Below, piece by piece: positions 8,552-17,156 of a stretch of DNA of 64,000 bases. The position numbers and the translations under genes were made by a program. This DNA comes from Streptomyces malachitofuscus (GTDB lineage: Bacteria > Actinomycetota > Actinomycetes > Streptomycetales > Streptomycetaceae). The notes beneath the pieces were generated by a model. The model saw only the letters and a program-made list of their open reading frames with translations, ran no database searches and was not told the origin of the DNA. The stretch covers positions 124,001 through 188,000 of the forward strand of contig NZ_BMUF01000012.1 in assembly GCF_014650055.1 (NCBI RefSeq), read 5' to 3'. Numbering within the stretch: position 1 is the first letter of the stretch; the number at the start of each line of letters is the position of its first letter.

Positions 8552-10197
8552 CTAACCCGCCGCGTACCGCTCCCGCAGTTCCACCTTGCGCACCTTCCCC
8601 GACACCGTCATCGGGAAGGTGTCGAGGAGCTGGAGCCGGCTCGGGATCTTGTAGTGGGCCAGACGGCCGTCGCAGAAGGCGCGCAGTTCCTCCAGGGTGA
8701 GCGGGTCGGCAGGGTCACGCGGGATGACACAGGCGAGCACCTCCTCGCCGTAGCGCTCGTGCGCCACCCCGACGACCTGGACGTCCGCGATCTTCGGGTG
8801 GGCGTACAGGAACTCCTCGATCTCGCGCGGGTAGATGTTCTCCCCGCCCCTGATGATCATGTCCTTGATCCGGCCGACGATCTCCACGTACCCGTCGTCC
8901 CGCATGACCGCCAGGTCCCCGGTGTGCATCCAGCGCGCCGCGTCGACGGCCTCGGCGGTCTTCGCGGGCTCGTTCCAGTAGCCGAGCATGACGCTGTAGC
9001 CCCGGGTGCACAGTTCGCCGGAGGTGCCGCGCGGCACGGTGACGCCGGTGGCCGGGTCGACGACCTTGACCTCGATGTGCGGCAGCACCCGGCCGACGGT
9101 GCCGGTGCGGTGCTCCAGGTCGTCGTCCATGCGCGTCTGCAGGGAGACGGGGGAGGTCTCGGTCATGCCGTAGCAGATGGAGACCTGCTCCATGTGCATC
9201 TCGGCGACCACCCGCTTCATCACCTCCACCGGACACGGTGAGCCCGCCATGATGCCGGTGCGCAGCGAGGTGAGGTCGTACGAGGCGAAGCCGGGCAGGT
9301 TGAGCTCGGCGATGAACATGGTGGGCACGCCGTAGAGCGAGGTGCAGCGCTCCCGCTGGACGGCCTCCAGCGTGGCCCCCGGCTCGAAGGAGGGGGCGGG
9401 GATCACGATGCAGGCGCCGTGCGAGGTGGCCGCCAGATTGCCCATGACCATGCCGAAGCAGTGGTAGAAGGGCACGGGCAGACAGACCCGGTCCTGTTCG
9501 GTGTAGCCGATGGTGCGGCCGACCCAGTAGCCGTTGTTGAGGATGTTGTGGTGGGAGAGGGTGGCCCCCTTGGGGAAGCCCGTCGTGCCCGAGGTGTACT
9601 GGATGTTGACCGGGTCGTCGCAGCTCAGCCCCGCGGCGATGTCCTCGAGCCGTCCGGCGTCCACGCCCGCCGCGGCCTCGGTCAGCGCGTCCCAGGACGG
9701 GTCGCCGATGTGGACCGTCTCCCTCAGGTCCGGGCAGGACCCGCGCACCTGGTCCACCAGCGCCCGGTAGTCGCTGCCCTTGTGGGCGAGCGAGGCGACC
9801 AGCAGCGCGATGCCGGACTGTTTGAGCACGTACTCGAGCTCGTGCGCGCGGTAGGCCGGGTTGATGTTCACCATGACGGCGCCGATGCGGGCGGTGGCGT
9901 ACTGCACGAGGACCCTCCCCCACTGCCTTGAAGGCGTGGGAGGTACCCCCAGGGGCAGTTGACCGCCCAGATGCCCACCCGGTCGCCCGTCGCGATGCCC
10001 TTCGCCAGCAGTCCGCGCGCCACCTCGTCGACGGCGGCGCCGAACTCGGCGTAGGTCCAGCGCCGTCCGGAGGGCACGTCGACTAGGGCCTCGCGGCCGG
10101 GCCAGGCGGCGATCGCACGGTCCAGGTTGGCGCCGATGGTGTCGCCCAGCAGGGGCGTCGCGGAGGTGCCGTGGGTGTACGACAGGGGTGCGGTCAC
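8552..10197 (-). pseudogene. AMP-binding acyl-CoA ligase, frame broken by short repeat
   Basis: This is an acyl-CoA ligase split into two frames. The N-terminal piece starts with GTG at 10197 (four-base overlap with the gene upstream) and runs about 85 normal residues (RVGIWAVNCP) before entering repeat-derived sequence; its frame stops at 9868. The remaining 450 residues, from QYATARIGAVMVNINPAYR, are intact in another frame. They contain the P-loop YTSGTTGFPKG, GMTE, TGDL and the catalytic lysine in SGKVRK. A 38-bp hairpin element at 9914-9951 sits at the junction. The intact gene would activate a fatty or aromatic acid. No other lesion is seen, so the event may be recent, or expression may need frameshifting or bypass. 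Confidence 0.82.
9914..9951 (-). repeat. short hairpin element, copy A (inside acyl-CoA ligase)
   Basis: A 38-bp element, read on the minus strand as TGGGGGTACCTCCCACGCC followed by TTCAAGGCAGTGGGGGAGG. It lies between codons of the acyl-CoA ligase and moves the reading frame. It is a member of the family found also at 12374, 12750, 15976, 30822, 37701 and 37784. Confidence 0.9.
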
Positions 10198-11867
10198 CGG
10201 AAGTCCTCCTCGCGGTACTCGCCGGCGGAGCCGGCCGCCGTGGCCTCGCGCAGTTCGATGCGGCGGATCTTGCCGGACACCGTCTTGGGCAGCTCGCCGA
10301 ACTCCAGCCGGCGGATCCGCTTGTACGGGGCGAGCGCCTCGCGCGCGTACTCGAAGAGCACCTTCGCGGTGTCCGGGCCGGGCTCGAAGCCCTCCGCGAG
10401 CACGATGTACGCCTTCGGCACGGCCAGCCGCAGCTCGTCGGGGGCGGGCACCACGGCCGCCTCGGCGACCGCCTCGTGCTCCAGCAGGACGCTCTCCAGC
10501 TCGAAGGGGCTGATCTTGTAGTCGGAGGCCTTGAAGACGTCGTCGGCGCGCCCGACGTAGGTGATGTAACCGTCCTCGTCGCGGGAGCCGATGTCGCCGG
10601 TGCGGTAGTAGCCGCCGGCCATCGCCTCGGCGGTGCGGTCCGGGTCGCCGTGGTAGCCGGTCATCAGGCCCACCGGGCGGGCGGAGAGGTCGAGCGCGAT
10701 CTCGCCCTCGGCGGCGCCGGGCGCACCGGAGACGGGGTCGAGGAGTTCGACCCGGTAGCCGGGGCTCGGGCGGCCCATGGAGCCGGTCTTGAGGACCTGA
10801 CCGGGGCTGTTGGAGACCTGGACGGCGGTCTCGGTCTGCCCGAAGCCGTCCCGGACGGTGACGTTCCAGGCGCGCCGGACCTGCTCGATGACCTCGGGGT
10901 TGAGTGGTTCGCCCGCGGCGACGACCTCGCGCGGCGGGGTGCTCAGCCGGGTGAGGTCGGACTGGATGAGCATGCGCCACACGGTCGGCGGGGCGCAGAA
11001 GGTGGTGACGCCGGCCCGGTCCATCTCGGTCATCAGGCGGGGTGCGTCGAAGCGCGTGTAGTTGTGCAGGAAGACGGTCGCCTCGGCGTTCCACGGCGCG
11101 AAGAGGTTGGACCAGGCGTGCTTGGCCCAGCCGGGCGAGGAGATGTTGAGGTGCACGTCGCCGGGGCGCAGGCCGATCCAGTACATGGTGGCCAGGTGCC
11201 CGATCGGGTACGTGGTGTGGGTGTGCTCGACCAGCTTCGGGCGGGCGGTGGTGCCCGAGGTGAAGTAGAGCATCAGCGGGTCGTCGGAGAGCGTGGGCCC
11301 GTCGGGCGCGAAGTGCCCGTCGGCGCCGTGGGTGTCGGCGTACGGCAGCCAGCTCCCGTCCGCCGCCTCTCCCACCGCGATCCTCGTGTAGTCGCCGGGG
11401 ACCTCGTCGAACTTCGCCGTGTCCGCGCCGCGGACGATCACATGCCGGACGCGTCCGCGGTCGACGCGGTCGCGCAGATCGGCCGGGCCGAGCAGCGGGG
11501 TGGCCGGGATGACGACGGCGCGCAGCTTCATCGCGGCCAGGGCCGTCTCCCACAGCTCGGCCTGGTTGCCGAGCATGACCAGCACCCGGTCCTCAGCGGC
11601 CACGCCCCGCTGCCGCAGCCAGTTGGCGACCTGGTCGGAGCGGCGGGCGAGCTCGGCGAAGGACAGCCGGGTCTCCTCGCCGTTCTCCTCCACGAGGTGC
11701 AGGGCCGTGCGGTCGTTCCGGTCGGCGATCGCGTCGAACCAGTCGAGCGCCCAGTTGAACCGCTCGGGCCGGGGCCAGGCGAAGTCCCGGTAGGCGGTGG
11801 CGTAGTCCTCGCGGTGTTCCAGCAGGAAGTCCCGGGCCCTGCGGAACTGCTCCGTCGCCGTCGTCAT
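10194..11867 (-). CDS. acyl-CoA synthetase (AMP-binding)
   Basis: A 557-residue ATP-dependent acyl-CoA synthetase that makes an acyl-adenylate and then a thioester. It shows the P-loop motif YFTSGTTARPKLVEHTHT (about residue 190), GFGQTET, YRTGDIG and the C-terminal catalytic lysine in KTVSGKIRR. The pattern fits medium-chain acyl-CoA synthetases. The ATG at 11867 was chosen because GAGGAGG lies eight bases upstream; 13 codons upstream in frame look non-coding. The stop overlaps the next ligase start by four bases, so both were translated together before the second was interrupted. It is divergent from the GAF-LuxR regulator, its probable controller. Confidence 0.92.
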   Translation of the reverse strand: MTTATEQFRRARDFLLEHREDYATAYRDFAWPRPERFNWALDWFDAIADRNDRTALHLVEENGEETRLSFAELARRSDQVANWLRQRGVAAEDRVLVMLGNQAELWETALAAMKLRAVVIPATPLLGPADLRDRVDRGRVRHVIVRGADTAKFDEVPGDYTRIAVGEAADGSWLPYADTHGADGHFAPDGPTLSDDPLMLYFTSGTTARPKLVEHTHTTYPIGHLATMYWIGLRPGDVHLNISSPGWAKHAWSNLFAPWNAEATVFLHNYTRFDAPRLMTEMDRAGVTTFCAPPTVWRMLIQSDLTRLSTPPREVVAAGEPLNPEVIEQVRRAWNVTVRDGFGQTETAVQVSNSPGQVLKTGSMGRPSPGYRVELLDPVSGAPGAAEGEIALDLSARPVGLMTGYHGDPDRTAEAMAGGYYRTGDIGSRDEDGYITYVGRADDVFKASDYKISPFELESVLLEHEAVAEAAVVPAPDELRLAVPKAYIVLAEGFEPGPDTAKVLFEYAREALAPYKRIRRLEFGELPKTVSGKIRRIELREATAAGSAGEYREEDFR

Positions 11868-11938
11868 CTGTCCTCCTCGGTGCCGGACCTTGCCGGGCGG
11901 CTCCACGCCATCGTGTAATCCGTGATGCAGGTCTCACT

Positions 11939-11954
11939 ACCCCCGAACGGGGGT
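11939..11954. promoter_or_regulatory. palindrome between divergent regulator and ligase genes
   Basis: ACCCCCGAACGGGGGT is an almost perfect 16-bp palindrome (central AA) in the 125-bp divergent region. It lies 38 bases before the regulator start and about 70 before the ligase start. It is a candidate operator for the LuxR-type protein or another dimeric regulator. Confidence 0.5.
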
Positions 11955-12373
11955 GTGCGTCCGCACAGGAGCCGCGGTGAAGGGGCGAACAGGTGACAGC
12001 AGACCCGATGAGGGCGGACGGCACGGCGGAGATCCGCGGGGCGCTGGTCCGGCTGCGGCGTGCCACCGGCCTGCCCGTGGCGTTCGGCGGACTGGTGGAG
12101 CCCGGGCGCCGGCAGGTGCGCATCAGCGAGCTGAGCGGCACCGCTACGCCCGCGCTCAGCGCGCTCGCGGTGACGCCGGGCAACGGTCTGGGCGGCAAGG
12201 CGGTGGCGCTCGCCCGGCCGTGCGCGGTGACGGACTACTCCGTCTCGCGGCAGATCAGCCACGAGTACGACGTCCCGGTCGCCGCCGAGGGCCTGCGCGC
12301 CGTCGTCGCCGTACCCGTGGTCGTACGGCGACGGGTACGGGCGGTGCTCTACGGCGCCCTGCGCTCCGCCCAG

Positions 12374-12411
12374 CCTCCCCCACTGCCCGAAAGGGCGTGG
12401 GGGGACCCCCA
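12374..12411 (-). repeat. short hairpin element, copy B (in-frame, regulator gene)
   Basis: A 38-bp copy of the family in the orientation opposite to the host gene. It is read as PPPLPERAWGDPH-like residues within the regulator, keeping the frame. The central stem is GCCC/GGGC. Confidence 0.9.
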
Positions 12412-12749
12412 TGGCGACCGTACGCTCGGCGAGGCCGTGCAGACCGCGCGGGACGTGGAGCAGGCCCTGGTGGTCCGGGAGGAGGCGGCGGACCTGCTGG
12501 CGGCGGCCCGTCCGCGGCCGGAGCCGGAGCGGGCCTGCGGGGCGGCCCGGGAGCAGGTCCGCGAGGCGCACGCGGCGCTGCGGGCGCTCGCCCCGCGCAT
12601 CGCGGATCCCGCGCTGCGGGCCGAGCTGCTCGCGGCGTGCGCCCTGCTCACCGCCGAGAACGCTCCGCCCACGGCGGTGCGGCTCGCCCCCCGCGAGGTG
12701 GACGTGCTCGCCTGTGTGGCGGCCGGGGCGACCAATGGCTCGGCCGCCA

Positions 12750-12786
12750 TGGGGGTCCCCCCACGCCCTGCAGGCAGTGGGGGAGG
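12750..12786 (+). repeat. short hairpin element, copy C (frameshifting, regulator gene)
   Basis: A 37-bp copy in the same orientation as the host gene, starting TGGGGGTCCCCCC and ending GGCAGTGGGGGAGG. It splits the LuxR helix-turn-helix region and changes the frame. Confidence 0.9.
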
Positions 12787-13059
12787 CTGGGGGTGACGGC
12801 GGAGACGGTCAAGGCGTACCTGCGGTCGGCGATGCGGAAGCTGGGGGTGCGGACCCGGGGGCAGGCGGTCGTCGAGGCCCGGCGGGCGGGGTGGTTGCCA
12901 TAGTTTTGTGATGGTTTTCCCACGCCGGGCATTACCACCGGTACTCGTTCGGTTTTACCGTTGCTCCGCTCGCTGTAATTTGCCTCACTACACCGTCCGT
13001 CCGGAATTAAGGAGCCTGTTGCCTAATATTGGCCAGGACACGCCACACGGAGGGGAGCG

Positions 13060-15876
13060 GTGACCGTGCGACGGGACTTCAAGGAGCCTGCCAGGTACCG
13101 CCCCGACCTGGTCATCGGCCGGGATGAGCTGTTCTCCGACGCGCGGGAGCAGCTTGCCCGAGGGGGCAGCGTGCTGCTCCACGGGCCCGCCGGAATAGGA
13201 AAGTCGACCGTGCTGCGGGCACTTGCGGCCGAAAACGCCGGTGCGGCGCGGACGGTGTTGCGCTGCTCGGCCACGGAGTCCGAATCGCATCTGCCGTTCC
13301 TGGCGCTGGCTGACCTGTTCGGGCTGGTCCTCGACGAGGTGGCCGCCCGGCTGCCCGCCGCCCAGCGCACGGCGCTGGAGTCGGCGCTCACCGGGCGCGG
13401 CGAGTCCACGCTCCAGCGGGACGGGCTCGCGCTGCGCCTCGCGGTGCTGTCCACGCTGCGCGCGCTGGCCGCCGAGGGCCCGGTGCTCGTCGTCGCCGAC
13501 GACCTGCAGTGGCTGGACCCGGCCAGCGCCGAACTCCTCGGCTTCGCCGCCCGGCGGCTCGGCGACAGCCCGGTGCGGATGCTGTGCGCGGTGCGCACGG
13601 ACGGTGAGGAGTACGACCACGACCGTCATCTGCGCGCCTGCCCGCCGGACACGCTCGCGGTGCGCCTGGGCCCGTTCTCCCGCACCCAGGTGTCGGCGCT
13701 GCTCGACCACCGGGGCTACACGGGTCTGTCCCGCTCCACGGTCCGTGACATCCACCGCACCAGCGACGGCAACCCGCTGTTCGCGCTGGAGCTCGGCCGC
13801 GCCCTCGCGGAGAGCCCCGCCCGGCCCCGCCCCGGTGAGCCGCTGCCGGTGCCGACGTCGCTGCGGGCCCTGGTCCTCAGCCGGCTGGAGATGCTGTCGG
13901 ACGAGGCGCGCCGCACCCTGCTGGTGGCCAGCGCCGGTGCCCGTCCCACCCTGGCGCTGCTGCACGCGGCCGGCCGGGACAACGCCGAGGCCGAGACGGC
14001 CCAGGCCGTCGCCCTGGGGCTGCTGGCGACGGACGCGGAGGAGCCGGCCCTGCGCTTCGCGCATCCGCTGATCTCGGCCGCCCTGTACGCGGAGGCGCCG
14101 GCGCAGGAGCGCCGGGCCGTGCACACGGCGCTGTCCACGGCGGCCTCGGACCCCATCGAGCGGGCCCGCCATCTGGCGCTCGCCGCCACCGGCGCCGACC
14201 CGGAGGTGGCGGCGCGGCTCGCGGAGGCCGCGGCGCTGGCCCGGGACCGCGGGGCGCCGTCGGTCGCCGCCTCGCTCGGGCTGCTCGCCGCCCGGCACAC
14301 CCCGGCCGACGGCGAGCCGGGCCCGGACGAGCGGCGGCTCCAGGCCGCCGAGGACGCGATCACCGCGGGCGAGGCCGACCTGGCCCGGGACATAGCCCGG
14401 GAGGTGCTGACGCGGGCGACGGTGCCGGCGGAGCGGGTGCGGGCGTGGATGGTGGTCATCGAGGCGGCCGGGCAGGCGCTCGGCGAGGTCGACGCGGTCT
14501 TCCCGCAGGTGCTGGCCGACGCCGGCGACGACCCCCGGCTGCTCGCCCTGGTCCACTACCAGCTGGCCTGGCGCGAGGTGGTGGTGGACGGCGACTTCGC
14601 CAAGTCACGCCAGGAGGCCGCCCACGCGGCGGAGCTGGCCGCCCGGGGCGGGGACCGGCGCACCGAGCTGATGGCGCTCGCCTTCCAGTCGTCCACCGAG
14701 ACCCTGATGGGCCACCCGGACGCCCCCGCCACGATCCAGCGGGCGCTCCAGGAGCCGCAGGACCCCGATGTGGCCAGCCACCACAACGGCGCCGCGATGG
14801 CGAGATTCCGGTGGCTGCTCATGAGCGACCAGCTGCCGGAGGCCCGTACGGCCATCACCGCGCTGCTGCGGGAGGCGCGGCGGCGCGGCATGGTCGAGAG
14901 CGAGGTGCACTTCTCGCGGCTGCTCGCCGACACCGAACTGCGCTTCGGGCACTGCGGCCGGGCCCTGGACCTGGCCGGCGAGAGCCTGCGGCTGGCCCGG
15001 GACTCCGGGATCGGCGAGAGCGCCTCCGCCATGCTCGCCTCGCTCGCGGAGGCGTCGGGCGGGGACGGGGAACGGGCGCTGGCGCTGGCCCGGGAGTCCG
15101 CGGACCACGCCGAGGTCGACGGCGACCAGCTGTACCTGTCCCTGGCCCTCGCGGCCCTCGGCTACGCCCAGTTGGTGGCCGGGGACGCGCAGGCGGCGGT
15201 CCGTTCGCTGCGCCGGGTGCGGGACCTGGAGCACGGCATGGGCGTCAACGACCCGGCGCGGGGCCGCTGGCAGGGCGACCTCGCCGAGGCGCTGGTGCGG
15301 ATCGGTGAGCCCGGCGAGGCGCAGGACCTCATCAACGTCACCCGGGTGCACGCGCTGCGGCTGAACCGGGCGAGCGTGCTGGCGGTGCTCGACCGCGCGG
15401 AGGCGCTGGTGCGGGCGGCGCGCGGGGAACACCAGGCCGCGCAGGCGCAGTTGACGTCGGCTCAGGAGCGGCTGGCCAAGCTGGGGTTCGGTCTGGAGGA
15501 GGCGCGGGCGGCCTTCGCGCTGGCCCGGCTGCGCTCCCGGGGCGAGGGGCCGGGCGGGTACGAGGAGGCCGCCCGGCTGTTCCGGCGCTGCCGGGCGCTG
15601 CCGTGGCTGCGGCAGGTGGAGCAGGCGGTGGCCGCCGGGCCGGCGGAGGCGGATCCGGTGCCGGCCGCCCCTCCGGCGGTGCTGGACGGGCTCGCCTCGA
15701 TGGAGCGTCAGGTCGCCGCGCTGGTCATGGAGGGCGCCACCAACCGGGAGATCGCCGGGCGCCTGTTCATCAGCGTGAAGACCGTCGAGGCGACGCTCAC
15801 CCGGGTCTACCGGAAGCTGGGCATCCGCTCCCGCGTCGACATCGTCCGCCTGGCGGCGGGCCGCCGGACACCGTAA
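13060..15876 (+). CDS. LAL-type LuxR family transcriptional regulator
   Basis: A 938-residue large ATP-binding LuxR regulator. Walker A is LLHGPAGIGKST (about residues 40-51) and Walker B is VLVVADDLQWLDP (about 145). A long helical, TPR-like middle follows. The C-terminus carries the LuxR helix-turn-helix (LASMERQVAALVMEGATNREIAGRLFISVKTVEATLTR split across the usual helices). All parts are intact. The GTG at 13060 has GGAGGGGAG seven bases before it, and TAATAT at 13024-13029 is a plausible -10. Such proteins activate secondary metabolism or sugar-use genes. The target is not evident; the ligases and protease nearby are candidates. Confidence 0.94.
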   Translation: MTVRRDFKEPARYRPDLVIGRDELFSDAREQLARGGSVLLHGPAGIGKSTVLRALAAENAGAARTVLRCSATESESHLPFLALADLFGLVLDEVAARLPAAQRTALESALTGRGESTLQRDGLALRLAVLSTLRALAAEGPVLVVADDLQWLDPASAELLGFAARRLGDSPVRMLCAVRTDGEEYDHDRHLRACPPDTLAVRLGPFSRTQVSALLDHRGYTGLSRSTVRDIHRTSDGNPLFALELGRALAESPARPRPGEPLPVPTSLRALVLSRLEMLSDEARRTLLVASAGARPTLALLHAAGRDNAEAETAQAVALGLLATDAEEPALRFAHPLISAALYAEAPAQERRAVHTALSTAASDPIERARHLALAATGADPEVAARLAEAAALARDRGAPSVAASLGLLAARHTPADGEPGPDERRLQAAEDAITAGEADLARDIAREVLTRATVPAERVRAWMVVIEAAGQALGEVDAVFPQVLADAGDDPRLLALVHYQLAWREVVVDGDFAKSRQEAAHAAELAARGGDRRTELMALAFQSSTETLMGHPDAPATIQRALQEPQDPDVASHHNGAAMARFRWLLMSDQLPEARTAITALLREARRRGMVESEVHFSRLLADTELRFGHCGRALDLAGESLRLARDSGIGESASAMLASLAEASGGDGERALALARESADHAEVDGDQLYLSLALAALGYAQLVAGDAQAAVRSLRRVRDLEHGMGVNDPARGRWQGDLAEALVRIGEPGEAQDLINVTRVHALRLNRASVLAVLDRAEALVRAARGEHQAAQAQLTSAQERLAKLGFGLEEARAAFALARLRSRGEGPGGYEEAARLFRRCRALPWLRQVEQAVAAGPAEADPVPAAPPAVLDGLASMERQVAALVMEGATNREIAGRLFISVKTVEATLTRVYRKLGIRSRVDIVRLAAGRRTP

Positions 15877-15882
15877 CGCCGG

Positions 15883-16084
15883 TTCTCGCCCCCGCCGCCC
15901 TTTCCCGTCCCGCCCTGGGGCTCCGCCCCAGACCCCGCTCCTCAAACGCCGGAGGGGCTGACACACCAGCCCGTCTGGGGGTCCCCCCTCTGGGGGAGTT
16001 TGAGGACGAGGCCCGTTCAGGGCCGAAGGGGGTCTGGGGGCGCAGCCCCCAGGTCGGGACGGTAAAGGGCGGCGGGGGCGAGAA
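15883..16084. repeat. inverted-repeat element R1
   Basis: A 202-bp element whose ends pair: 15883-15900 with 16067-16084 is an 18-bp perfect match, and the match continues inward with few mismatches through the CCCCAGACCCC motifs. The middle contains CCTCAAACGCCGGAGGGGCTG and its inverted relative TTTGAGGACGAGG. The same unit occurs at 22590-22767 and, in part, at 37692-37848. It follows the LAL gene and could act as a terminator or as a repetitive intergenic palindrome. Confidence 0.85.
15976..15998 (+). repeat. short hairpin element, 23-bp form inside R1
   Basis: TGGGGGTCCCCCCTCTGGGG plus GAG lies exactly where the related repeat R2 has CGGCG, between AGCCCGTC and TTGAGGACGAGG. This shows nested placement inside another repeat. 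Confidence 0.85.
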
Positions 16085-16265
16085 GAGTCGTGCGGGGGAC
16101 CGAGGGTTATCCCTGCCCCAACTCCCTTAGGGGGTTCCCTCATTGGGGAGCCTACGCCACCGGTCGTAGCGTGAACGCGTGCCGCTCGCCGGACACACGG
16201 AGGCCGCAGCCCTCGTGCTCGGCCCCCGCCCGCGCGACCCCCCACCGGCAACCCCGAGGAGACCC

Positions 16266-17057
16266 ATGTCCGGGCTCACCCGCGCAAGACAGGCCGCCGC
16301 CGCCCTCGCGGCCACCGCCGCAGCCGCCGCGACCGCGCTGATCGCCGCCCCCTCCGCCGTCGCCGCCCCCCAGCCGATCGTCGGCGGAACGACGACCACG
16401 ACGTCCTCGTACCCGTTCATGATGCAGATCACCGACGCCTCGCAGGACCAGTTCTGCGGCGGCACCCTGGTCTCCCCCACCAAGGTGGTCACGGCCGCGC
16501 ACTGCATGGTCGGCGAGAGCACGAGCAGTGTGCGCGTGGTCGGCGGGCGCACCTACCTCAACGGCAGCGACGGCACGGTCGCCAGGGTGAGCAGGATATG
16601 GATCCACCCCGACTACCGGCGCGTCACCCGCGGCGACGACGTGGCCGTACTGACCCTGTCGACGCCCATGCCGTACGCCACGGCGCCGTACGTCTCCGCC
16701 TCGGACACCTCGGTGTACGCGGCCGGCACCACCGCCCGCATCCTCGGCTGGGGCACCACGTCGTCCGGCGGTACCTCCTCCAACCAGCTGCGCACCGCCA
16801 CCGTCCCGACGGTGTCCGACGCCGGCTGCGCCGGCTCGTACCGCAACCGGTTCGTGCAGAGCGACATGGTGTGCGCCGGGTTCTCCGCCGGCGGCGTCGA
16901 CACCTGTCAGGGCGACAGCGGCGGGCCGCTGCTGATCGGCGGCCGGCTGGTGGGCATCACCTCCTGGGGCGACGGCTGCGCGGCGGCCGGCTACCCGGGC
17001 GTCTACACCCGGCTGACCACGTTCTCCGACGAGGTGACGGCCCAGGTCGGCGGCTGA
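16266..17057 (+). CDS. secreted trypsin-like serine protease
   Basis: A 263-residue secreted endopeptidase of the chymotrypsin (S1) fold. A signal peptide covers about residues 1-38 (positive start, long alanine-rich core, AVAAP end), followed by a very short propeptide and the mature start IVGG. The catalytic triad is visible: His in TAAHC, Asp in DDVAVLTL and Ser in GDSGGPL. Asp in DTCQGDSGG lies at the S1 pocket position, so trypsin specificity (Arg/Lys) is expected. Six cysteines fit three disulphides. The ATG at 16266 follows GAGGAG. It resembles the small Streptomyces trypsins; a terminator follows. Confidence 0.95.
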   Translation: MSGLTRARQAAAALAATAAAAATALIAAPSAVAAPQPIVGGTTTTTSSYPFMMQITDASQDQFCGGTLVSPTKVVTAAHCMVGESTSSVRVVGGRTYLNGSDGTVARVSRIWIHPDYRRVTRGDDVAVLTLSTPMPYATAPYVSASDTSVYAAGTTARILGWGTTSSGGTSSNQLRTATVPTVSDAGCAGSYRNRFVQSDMVCAGFSAGGVDTCQGDSGGPLLIGGRLVGITSWGDGCAAAGYPGVYTRLTTFSDEVTAQVGG

Positions 17058-17100
17058 GATGCCCCGTGAGTTCCTGAGTTGACCCTCAGGCTCTGAACCA

Positions 17101-17141
17101 GGGGGCGTTGCGGGCTTCCACGAGCAGCCCGCAACGCCCCC
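17101..17141. terminator. bidirectional terminator after protease gene
   Basis: A 16-bp perfect stem (17101-17116 with 17126-17141) and a 9-base loop separate two convergent genes and can stop transcription from both sides. Confidence 0.88.
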
Positions 17142-17156
17142 TCTCCATGCCCGGCT

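Larger units (their letters stand above)
11993..12903 (+). pseudogene. GAF-LuxR family regulator interrupted by two short repeats
   Basis: The protein has an N-terminal GAF-like sensor (GNGLGGKAVALARPCAVTDY, ending near VLYGALR) and a C-terminal LuxR helix-turn-helix (LAPREVDVLACVAAGATN, then LGVTAETVKAYLRSAMRKLG). Copy B (12374-12411) adds about a dozen residues in frame after the GAF core. Copy C (12750-12786) lies inside the DNA-binding helix-turn-helix and shifts the frame, so the N-terminal frame stops at 12796 and the recognition helix is in another frame to 12903. The GTG at 11993 follows GAAGGGG. Without recoding the product cannot bind DNA. It faces the acyl-CoA ligase pair, so loss of control there is likely. 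Confidence 0.8.
15877..16178. promoter_or_regulatory. non-coding stretch holding repeat R1 and protease promoter
   Basis: The 389-base gap between the LAL regulator and the protease start is mostly the inverted-repeat element R1 (separate entry). After it, TTGGGG at 16143-16148 and TAGCGT at 16167-16172, spaced 18 bp, form a plausible promoter for the protease gene. No coding frame is supported here. Confidence 0.5.

Noticed and set aside
9868..10197. Reading the N-terminal ligase fragment as a separate 109-residue gene
   Set aside because: Its first 85 residues are the normal N-terminus of the ligase and the rest is repeat-derived; no independent function is supported.
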